Source: Microcaldota archaeon (GTDB lineage Archaea; Micrarchaeota; Micrarchaeia; Anstonellales; Anstonellaceae). Taken from it: 12,817 nucleotides of DNA. The notes beneath the pieces are model-generated. The model did not search any database. It worked only from the letters and a program-made list of their open reading frames with translations, and was not told where the DNA came from. Shown here piece by piece: positions 7,577-12,817 of this stretch; position 1 is the first letter of the stretch; each line of letters opens with the position of its first letter. The DNA lies in NCBI GenBank assembly GCA_026396335.1, contig JAPLWZ010000136.1, forward strand, positions 1 through 12,817, given 5' to 3'. Both the position numbers and the translations under genes were made by a program.

Positions 7577-9607
7577 TCAGTTCAGCCCTTTCCTTCCCTT
7601 TCTGCCTAATTTTCCTCTGAACGGCGCGCCCGGGTCTTTGAATATTTTCTGGTTGAACATCTGCTCCATGTTCTGCATGTCTTCAAGCCGGCTCTCGTTA
7701 TAGCGGGGTGCGTTGATGAAGCGGTATGAGAAGTACAGCCCTGCCACAAGAAGCGCGCCGGCCACAACCACGAATACCACCGGGATTATGTTGCCCCCCA
7801 AAAAGGCCGTGAACTGGTCTGAGAGCGGCGGTGCGTAGAACTGCACTATTGGTTTGTTCACGTAGATGAACGCGAGCTTGTCATAAGCAGTGTCCGCGTA
7901 TTTCACGCTTACTGTGAAGCCGTATGTGCCTGCTTCGGTCGATTGCGGGGATTCGACAAAGAATGCCATTTTCTGGCTTTCCCTTGAGGCAAGCGTAAGT
8001 GCAACTGCGCGGGGAGTTATTTTCCAGCCGGCAGGCGGAAGCACCTCTACATCCACATCCCGCTGCACCACGCCGGTGTTGAACAGAGTCATGGAAATTT
8101 CGCCCTTTTCGCCCGGGGCAATGCTTGGCGTCTGCAGGTCGCGAAGCAGTATTTCGGTGCCGCTTGCAGGATTTATTTCCACAAGCTGCGCAACGTTCCA
8201 TGTCGGGTATTCGGATGTGTCAGTCACGAGATAGGGAATCCTGTAGAAAATCGAGCGGGATTCGTCAGAGTGGATGTTCTCAAGGTCCCAGCGGATGTTC
8301 GGGCCTTGCACCACTCCAGCTATGTCGCCGCCTATGTTGCCGCCTGCTTCTGCGCTGAATTTTATTTCGCTGGAGCGCTCTGCCAGCTGCGAGGGGAGCG
8401 ACTCGAACACCTGCAGGTGCGGCAGCGTGCCTGCCGCAGTGTTTGTCACAGTAAGTATGACTGTTGTTTCATTAGTTGAATAGTCGAGGAGGAACTGCCT
8501 GCGCACGGTCGGCTGCCCTATGCGGTATGTCGGCACCACGCGGATGATGGAAGGGTAGGAAACGTTGGAATTGTTGAATGACACCACCACTGAAAACGAG
8601 TAGTAGCCGCCTGGCATGTCACTCGGAAGATTCATGCTGAATGGGACCGTCTGCTTGTCGTGCGGCGCAAGAAGCACGTTTTTCGCAGAGGATGAAAGTG
8701 AGCTGCCTGCGCCCGAGAGCCCGATGTTCACCGTGACAAAATCCCCCGAGGGGTTTTCAATGAGCGGATTGACAACCACCTGGTCGCCTGCTGAAGCTTC
8801 GCGGTAGGAGGTGAAGCGCAGCACGCGAAGATTGAACACTGATGGCGGCACTGTCGGCAGCTGCACGCGCGGCACCTCGCGGTAAAATGGGAGAGTTACG
8901 CCTGGCGAAACTGTGTAAGATCCTCCGCCAGATGGCGTTGGCGGCGGGGGAGGGGGTGGAGGCGGTGCGGATGAATTGCATCCCATGTCCACGCTCATAT
9001 AGTATGTTGTGTTCTGCGAATTTTTTGTCGGGAGGATTGCCTGGAAGTCGTTCGTTGTCCCGTTGAAGCCAAGCGATTGTTTTGCCACAGGTGCGATGAA
9101 TACGAGATTGCCGTCCTGGTCCTGCAGGTAGCCGAGCGGGAAATTCTGCAATGATGCAGGCTCGGTGTATGTGGAGGGAACGGATGTGATATTGCCAAAG
9201 CCCGCGGTCTCGAATGTTTTTGAAGAGGTGAAAGTGGCTGTGCCGTTCTGCGCCGGGCTGGCGATGAAATCGTCAAGCGTTGCGAGGCTGCCAGGCATTA
9301 ACGTGGTGAAGTTGCCCGAGTGGTTTGAGAAGAAAAAGTTCAGTATATGGTAGCCGTTTGCGCAATTTGCGGAGCCAGTGGAAAAGGTGAACGGCCCGTC
9401 TGCTGCGCCGGGCGTTGCATTCACTGTCACGTTGGAAAATGCGGATGATGAGGCATTGCCGAAAATGCCGTACCAGGTCGCAGTGCCGTTTGCGAGCGTG
9501 AGGTTCTGAAGTGAAATATTGCCGCCCTGCGTTGCGTTTGAGCCCGCTGCCGCAAACTGGAAGGATGCAAGAAGAACGAAAAAAACTAAGCAAGAGGTAC
9601 TCTTCAT
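7577..9607 (-). CDS. Anchored multi-domain surface protein with NEW3/CARDB-like domains
   Basis: 676 residues. Residues 1-21 are a signal peptide. Residues 22-210 form a domain resembling the small secreted proteins encoded upstream: QGGNISLQNLT and W..Y.GN at its start, NDFQAILPT ... TYYMSVDMG at its end. Nine prolines in a row (215-223) and a Ser/Gly stretch make a hinge. Residues about 250-585 are beta-sandwiches; the last (about 485-585) has the NEW3-like pattern PSIAPGEKGEISMTLFNTG ... PPAGWKITP ... AGTYGFTV. A membrane helix spans about 604-628. A cytoplasmic tail of about 48 residues ends in a basic stretch (KLGRKGRKG). It starts 24 bp after the preceding gene's stop, so the two are probably co-transcribed; a GGAGAT site 8 nt upstream supports the start. 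The tail could contact a cytoplasmic partner such as the MinD-like ATPase, which is inference. Confidence 0.9.
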   Translation of the reverse strand: MKSTSCLVFFVLLASFQFAAAGSNATQGGNISLQNLTLANGTATWYGIFGNASSSAFSNVTVNATPGAADGPFTFSTGSANCANGYHILNFFFSNHSGNFTTLMPGSLATLDDFIASPAQNGTATFTSSKTFETAGFGNITSVPSTYTEPASLQNFPLGYLQDQDGNLVFIAPVAKQSLGFNGTTNDFQAILPTKNSQNTTYYMSVDMGCNSSAPPPPPPPPPTPSGGGSYTVSPGVTLPFYREVPRVQLPTVPPSVFNLRVLRFTSYREASAGDQVVVNPLIENPSGDFVTVNIGLSGAGSSLSSSAKNVLLAPHDKQTVPFSMNLPSDMPGGYYSFSVVVSFNNSNVSYPSIIRVVPTYRIGQPTVRRQFLLDYSTNETTVILTVTNTAAGTLPHLQVFESLPSQLAERSSEIKFSAEAGGNIGGDIAGVVQGPNIRWDLENIHSDESRSIFYRIPYLVTDTSEYPTWNVAQLVEINPASGTEILLRDLQTPSIAPGEKGEISMTLFNTGVVQRDVDVEVLPPAGWKITPRAVALTLASRESQKMAFFVESPQSTEAGTYGFTVSVKYADTAYDKLAFIYVNKPIVQFYAPPLSDQFTAFLGGNIIPVVFVVVAGALLVAGLYFSYRFINAPRYNESRLEDMQNMEQMFNQKIFKDPGAPFRGKLGRKGRKGLN

Positions 9608-9615
9608 GCTGCCCC

Positions 9616-9621
9616 ATCTCC
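9616..9621 (-). promoter_or_regulatory. Ribosome binding site deciding the 9607 start
   Basis: On the minus strand, GGAGAT stands 8 nt upstream of the ATG at 9607. That start gives a clean signal peptide. The site lies inside the short gap after the upstream stop codon, as expected for an internal operon gene. Confidence 0.55.
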
Positions 9622-9631
9622 AATTTTGCGC

Positions 9632-11353
9632 CTACTTCTTTCTTATTAGCGCAATCAACCTATAAATCCCATATAGTACCAGGAGCACTACTACCGCCGC
9701 AAGCGCGCCGATCAGTATGGGCTGCAGTTGATTCTGCTGCTGTGCAGCCTGTTCAAGGGGCACAACGTAAAGCGCGTTCTTCAGGAGGAAGCCGCGCCTG
9801 CCACCGTAGTCGATGGAAACGGGTATTTCCTTGTTCAGCACAATCTCCTTGTCAGACAGAATGAGCGGGAACTCTTCGATATAAAGCGAGCGTGGGCCCA
9901 CTTCCTTTATGCCGGGCGCAGAAATTTTCACGCTCGCGCCCGACTCGTCGTTGAGGGTGATCTTGGTGAATACGTATGCTGCGTCAGCGCCGTTGTTCTT
10001 TATTGTCACAAGCAGCCGCTGGCCGTCTTTTTCATACTTTGCAAACTGAACTGAAACGTTTGTGTTGTCACTGTATTGTATTGTGGTGAGCTTGCCATCC
10101 TGCGCCACGAACTCTTCAAGCGAGTTCTGCGCCGCTCCGAATTTCACAATCACAGATGCAGTCACGCTGCCTTCAGGAACTGATGAGAGATCCAGATCAT
10201 ACTGTGCGCCATCAGATGCGCCGCGCTCGATGAGCTTGCTATTTGTTGAGCCGAACACGCGATAATCCGCCCCGTTGACCTGCACCTTTGCCTCTATGGT
10301 ATAATAGAGAGGGCCCTCCCCTGCATTTTCAAGCCCGATCATGAGTTTCTTGTTTTCCTTGTTGTAAACAATTTCATTGACTGTGAGTATGGGTTTGTAT
10401 GCCGGCACGCGGAACATGTCAAGCCCCATGACTGCATTGCCCTGAGAGGGAATTGCCTGCGCGAACTTCACCATCACGCCTATCGACTTGTTTATCCCTT
10501 CTGCCGCAAGCTCGCGCTTTATTCTTTCGCGCATGTCGTAAACCGGGTAGACGAGAGAGTCGCCGATGAGAAGCACGCCTGTGAGCTTGCCGTCCTTTGC
10601 CTCCTGCTTTACAAAATCATAAGTTACCTGCGGGACCAGCCTGCCCGTTAGAAGAATTGGCGCCGTGCCGGCTGCCATCGCATCCTCAAGCACCGTGCCG
10701 TCTGTCATGATGGGGCGGGTGAGAAGCGGGTATTCATCCATTGTCTTTTTGGTAATTTCCACGTTGTCCGCGTATTTGTCTGTGCCCTTGCCGACGTAAA
10801 CCGGGTTGGAGGATGTGAGCGCACTTTTCACCTTGCTGTCAACATAGCCGTAAACGATTACTTTTTTGCCCGAGACTATGCCAGCTACCTGGTCCGCATT
10901 CGTGCCGTCCGCAAAAAGGACGTATGATTTAGTAAGCGCCGCGTATGTCATGACAGAAATTGCGCTGTCGGAGAATGCAGAGTCCACTACTATGAATTGA
11001 GACGCGCCAGAGCGGCGTGCGAGTTCCAGGTTGGCTGCCCCGCCATTCACCGAGGAATAGATTTCCATCTGGTTGTTGTTAGCCCGAAGGGCTGACTCCA
11101 CAAGCCCGGAAATGGGCGTAGTGGAAGACTGTATGAGCAATATTTCGTGGTCAGAGCCGACCTTTGCTGCGAATGTTTCGCTGCTTCCGCCAGTCGGCAT
11201 GAAGCGGACAGGCATCCCCTTTACGTTTGCATAGGATATGCCAGAGAGCACGTCGCGGCCGTCATTGGAGTTTATTGCCACGTAGTTCTCTGCGTAGGAT
11301 AGAGCGAAAAGAAACAGAAATACGACTGCCGCGGTCTTTGCAAACATGCCCAT
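9632..11353 (-). CDS. Membrane-anchored surface protein with CWB2-like repeats (putative)
   Basis: 573 residues, with no cysteine anywhere. Residues 1-21 form a signal peptide. Residues about 22-300 hold three copies of an alpha/beta pattern marked by a hydrophobic strand (HEILLIQSS near 69-77, SYVLFADGT near 143-151, APILLTGRL near 231-239). After the second and third comes a strand of the kind KKVIVYGYVD or TGVLLIGDS. This resembles cell-wall-binding repeat 2 (PF04122), which usually occurs as three copies and binds anionic wall polymers in Gram-positive bacteria; the assignment rests on pattern only. Residues about 320-535 are beta-sandwich-like (KLMIGLENAGEGPLYYTIEA; RLLVTIKNNGADAAYV). 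A Gln-rich spacer precedes a membrane helix at about 545-565 and a tail ending RKK. Two Met codons are possible; the GGGAGGT site favours 11353 over 11347. The next gene follows at 24 bp. Confidence 0.85.
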   Translation of the reverse strand: MGMFAKTAAVVFLFLFALSYAENYVAINSNDGRDVLSGISYANVKGMPVRFMPTGGSSETFAAKVGSDHEILLIQSSTTPISGLVESALRANNNQMEIYSSVNGGAANLELARRSGASQFIVVDSAFSDSAISVMTYAALTKSYVLFADGTNADQVAGIVSGKKVIVYGYVDSKVKSALTSSNPVYVGKGTDKYADNVEITKKTMDEYPLLTRPIMTDGTVLEDAMAAGTAPILLTGRLVPQVTYDFVKQEAKDGKLTGVLLIGDSLVYPVYDMRERIKRELAAEGINKSIGVMVKFAQAIPSQGNAVMGLDMFRVPAYKPILTVNEIVYNKENKKLMIGLENAGEGPLYYTIEAKVQVNGADYRVFGSTNSKLIERGASDGAQYDLDLSSVPEGSVTASVIVKFGAAQNSLEEFVAQDGKLTTIQYSDNTNVSVQFAKYEKDGQRLLVTIKNNGADAAYVFTKITLNDESGASVKISAPGIKEVGPRSLYIEEFPLILSDKEIVLNKEIPVSIDYGGRRGFLLKNALYVVPLEQAAQQQNQLQPILIGALAAVVVLLVLYGIYRLIALIRKK

Positions 11354-11360
11354 GCGATAT

Positions 11361-11367
11361 ACCTCCC
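11361..11367 (-). promoter_or_regulatory. Strong Shine-Dalgarno site for the CWB2-like gene
   Basis: GGGAGGT on the minus strand lies 7 nt upstream of the ATG at 11353. This is the best Shine-Dalgarno match in the window. It selects 11353 over the in-frame ATG two codons later, which would be 13 nt away. Confidence 0.75.
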
Positions 11368-11399
11368 ATTCTTAATTTCAGAAATTTGAAAAAAACTAA

Positions 11400-11412
11400 A
11401 AAAAATATAAAA
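11400..11412 (-). promoter_or_regulatory. Candidate TATA element for the CWB2-like gene
   Basis: On the minus strand the run reads CTTTTATATTTTT, about 50 nt upstream of the start at 11353, which would give a leader near 25 nt containing the Shine-Dalgarno site. It lies within the T-rich tract that follows the upstream hairpin, so terminator and promoter overlap here. The whole stretch is low-complexity, which weakens the call. Confidence 0.35.
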
Positions 11413-11450
11413 GAAAAAAAAGAAAAAGGGCTCGGTTTGCCTAACCGAGC
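11402..11450 (-). terminator. Hairpin plus T-rich tract ending the small secreted protein gene
   Basis: On the minus strand GCTCGGTT-AGGCA-AACCGAGC forms a perfect 8-bp stem with a 5-nt loop (11430-11450). It is followed by CC and a T-rich tract broken by C and A. The TAG stop codon (11441-11443) lies at the junction of stem and loop. A matching hairpin with a compensatory base change ends the paralogue at 12341-12363. Archaeal termination usually needs only T-tracts, so the stem may instead protect the mRNA 3' end. Confidence 0.65.
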
Positions 11451-12139
11451 TCAGCGTAGAAATAATACGTCTCCGTGCCAGATCCAGGCGTTGTCGGAAT
11501 CATCAGCTCGTAGTTGGCGTTGCCGGCTGTAGATGAACCGAAATACTTGCCGGTTGAGGAGATGTTGGTGCAGAACGAGTCGAAGTTCTTCGTTGTTGCG
11601 CCGTCGGATGTTATTGCGCAGGTCCAGAAGGTGCTGTTGCCCAAGTGGCGCCATTGTATTCCACTGGTTACTGTGCCGGATGACAGAACCAGTGTGCAGT
11701 TTGCCGTTCCAACAGTGCTTGCCACGTTGTCAGCGACTGAGCCCATGCCGAAGTTAGTGTCAACTGTTGCCGCGACAGCGCTGGCCGGGCTTGAATATGT
11801 GAGTGCAGAGCCTGTTGACATGCAGACCTCGCCGCCGTTTGTAGTGGCGAATGTCCATGAGTATATGTTCGCATTGCCAGTGCTTGTTGAGAGAACTATT
11901 GTGCCTGTGATGTTGCCGTAGTAGACGGCCCACCTGTCAGTCAGAGTGGTTGCTGTTATGTTCATGAGGGTGATGTTGCCGCCCTCTGTCACGTTGGAGC
12001 TTGCTGTTGAGCCGGTCCAGCGTGTCTGGACCGCGCCGCTTGCGGCTACGTTATTCGTAGTCGCGCCCTGGATTGCCATTAGCACACCAGCCAGAAAAAC
12101 CAGCCCGACTGCAAAAAGAACATACCTTCCGAAAGACAT
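11441..12139 (-). CDS. Small secreted beta-rich protein with four cysteines
   Basis: 232 residues. Residues 1-26 are one hydrophobic segment after MSFGR, either a signal peptide or an uncleaved N-terminal anchor. The rest is Thr/Ser/Gly/Asn-rich, predicted beta, with cysteines at 106, 148, 174 and 190 that could form two disulfides and several N-X-S/T sites. The chain stops right after a last strand, TYYFYAELG. I do not recognise a named family. The gene downstream of its neighbour carries a similar domain at its N-terminus, and the gene upstream is a close paralogue (17 substitutions and a one-residue gap over 154 shared residues by my count). Its own TATA box and a leader of about 50 nt suggest separate, possibly strong expression. 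A structural surface role (layer or filament subunit) is a guess. Confidence 0.87.
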   Translation of the reverse strand: MSFGRYVLFAVGLVFLAGVLMAIQGATTNNVAASGAVQTRWTGSTASSNVTEGGNITLMNITATTLTDRWAVYYGNITGTIVLSTSTGNANIYSWTFATTNGGEVCMSTGSALTYSSPASAVAATVDTNFGMGSVADNVASTVGTANCTLVLSSGTVTSGIQWRHLGNSTFWTCAITSDGATTKNFDSFCTNISSTGKYFGSSTAGNANYELMIPTTPGSGTETYYFYAELG

Positions 12140-12165
12140 AGGTCCACCCCACTATTAGTTACTGC

Positions 12166-12180
12166 TTAAGCACAACTTAA
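12166..12180 (-). promoter_or_regulatory. Inverted repeat in the leader of the small secreted protein gene
   Basis: TTAAG-CACAA-CTTAA, perfect 5-nt arms with a 5-nt spacer. It lies about 27 nt upstream of the ATG and a little downstream of the predicted transcription start. It could be an operator or a small RNA stem; short arms mean chance is also possible. Confidence 0.25.
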
Positions 12181-12213
12181 CTAACATTTACTACGCTCTT
12201 CTTCAGATGTAAA

Positions 12214-12223
12214 ATTTATAAAG
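12214..12223 (-). promoter_or_regulatory. TATA box for the small secreted protein gene
   Basis: On the minus strand this reads CTTTATAAAT, an excellent archaeal box A in the 213-bp gap between the paralogues. A start near 12192 would give a leader of about 50 nt ending in GGGGTGGACCT before the ATG at 12139, where GGTGG is a weak Shine-Dalgarno match. The rest of the gap is A-rich on the plus strand and holds nothing else I can name. Confidence 0.55.
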
Positions 12224-12312
12224 GAAATGGGGCAGTTGGGGAAAAAAGAAGAAGGCAAAATTGGCTGAACTGGAGAAAAAATGAGCTGGAAAACTGGCAG
12301 CATGCAAGATAG

Positions 12313-12363
12313 GAAAAATCAAAAAGAAAAAAGAGAAAAAAACTCGGTTTGCCTAACCGAGTT
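12313..12363 (-). terminator. Hairpin plus T-rich tract ending the upstream paralogue
   Basis: On the minus strand AACTCGGTT-AGGCA-AACCGAGTT makes a perfect 9-bp stem with the same 5-nt loop as the downstream copy, then a T-rich tract of about 28 nt. The TAG stop of the gene (12353-12355) falls at the stem/loop junction, as in the other copy. Confidence 0.65.
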
Positions 12364-12817
12364 CAGCGTAGAAATAATACGTCTCCGTGCTTGACCCAGG
12401 CGTGGTTGGGATCATCAGCTCGTAGTTCGCCACGCCGGTTGACGAGCCGAACCATTTGCCTGTTGAGGAGATGTTGGCGCAGAACGAATTAAAGTTCTTT
12501 GAAGTTGCGCCGTCGGATGTTATTGCGCAGGTCCAGAAGGTGCTGTTGCCAAGGTGGCGCCACTGCGCCACGCCGGTCACTGTGCCGGATGACAGAACCA
12601 GTGTGCAGTTTGCCTTCCCAAGTGTGTTTGCCACATTATCAGCAACCGAGCCCATTGCAAAGTTTGTGTCGATTGTCGCCGCAGATGCATTCAAAGGACT
12701 TGAATATGTGAGTGCAGAGCCTGTTGACATGCAGACCTCGCCGCCGTTTGTAGTGGCGAATGTCCATGAGTATATGTTCGCATTGCCAGTGCTTGTTGAG
12801 AGAACTATTGTGCCTGT
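12353..12817 (-). CDS. Second small secreted protein, 5'-truncated by the window edge
   Basis: The last 154 codons of a paralogue of the 232-residue protein encoded at 11441-12139, in frame from the right edge to the TAG at 12353. It is about 89% identical to residues 78-232 of that protein. All four cysteines, the TEYY-type final strand (TYYFYAELG) and the end point are kept. The first 119 bp visible (12699-12817) are identical base for base to 11790-11908. The remaining changes cluster in exposed-looking Ser/Thr/Asn loops. The N-terminus and promoter lie outside the window. Arrangement and similarity indicate a tandem duplication, perhaps one of a longer array continuing to the right. Confidence 0.88.
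   Translation of the reverse strand, partial: TGTIVLSTSTGNANIYSWTFATTNGGEVCMSTGSALTYSSPLNASAATIDTNFAMGSVADNVANTLGKANCTLVLSSGTVTGVAQWRHLGNSTFWTCAITSDGATSKNFNSFCANISSTGKWFGSSTGVANYELMIPTTPGSSTETYYFYAELG

Noticed and set aside
9273..9623. Minus-strand 116-codon frame starting just upstream of the 676-residue gene
   Set aside because: It overlaps the signal peptide and N-terminal domain in another frame, gives no exported or known product, and the GGAGAT site is properly spaced for the 9607 start.
11441..12139. Type IV pilin or archaellin identity for the small secreted protein
   Set aside because: The N-terminal hydrophobic segment could suit a filament subunit, but no convincing prepilin peptidase site (basic residue plus Gly before the hydrophobic stretch) is present.

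Overview
The window reads as part of an archaeal chromosome, and every gene I can support lies on the minus strand. The archaeal evidence is as follows. Box-A/TATA-like elements precede five of the starts. Two of those sit about 25 nt from the start codon, as expected for leaderless mRNAs. T-rich tracts follow genes. The secreted proteins are Asn/Thr-rich, full of N-X-S/T sequons, and carry single C-terminal membrane anchors and CARDB/NEW3-like beta-sandwiches, and a MinD-type ATPase is present. The style resembles a DPANN-type archaeon (for example Diapherotrites or Micrarchaeota), but no rRNA or informational gene is present to fix the lineage, so that is only a guess.

Layout in transcription order, right to left. 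At the right edge is the 3' part of a small secreted four-cysteine protein (12353-12817, 5' end outside). It is followed by its intact paralogue (11441-12139). Each ends in a hairpin that overlaps the stop codon and is followed by a T-rich tract. Next is a 573-residue anchored protein with three repeats resembling cell-wall-binding type 2 (CWB2) folds (9632-11353). Then, 24 bp on, comes a 676-residue anchored protein (7577-9607) whose N-terminal domain looks like the small secreted protein; a nine-proline hinge joins it to beta-sandwich domains, a membrane helix and a basic cytoplasmic tail. A MinD/ParA-family ATPase with a C-terminal amphipathic membrane-targeting helix follows (6681-7517). 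Next is a 259-residue CARDB-like anchored protein with a cysteine-rich stalk (5845-6624). The left 5.7 kb is a single open reading frame, 1-5701, of at least 1900 residues with no stop before the left edge. It encodes a signal peptide, a duplicated N-terminal module, a subtilisin-like protease with a complete Asp-His-Asn-Ser set, and then several right-handed beta-helix domains, one of which contains a cysteine-rich insertion.

Taken together, this looks like a cell-surface locus: an exported protease/adhesin-like giant, two or three anchored surface proteins, tandem copies of a small secreted beta-rich protein, and one cytoplasmic MinD-like ATPase that could position the assembly at the membrane. 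The joint function is inferred from neighbourhood only. No RNA genes, CRISPR arrays, insertion sequences or origins were seen, and no gene-free stretch exceeds 300 bases.
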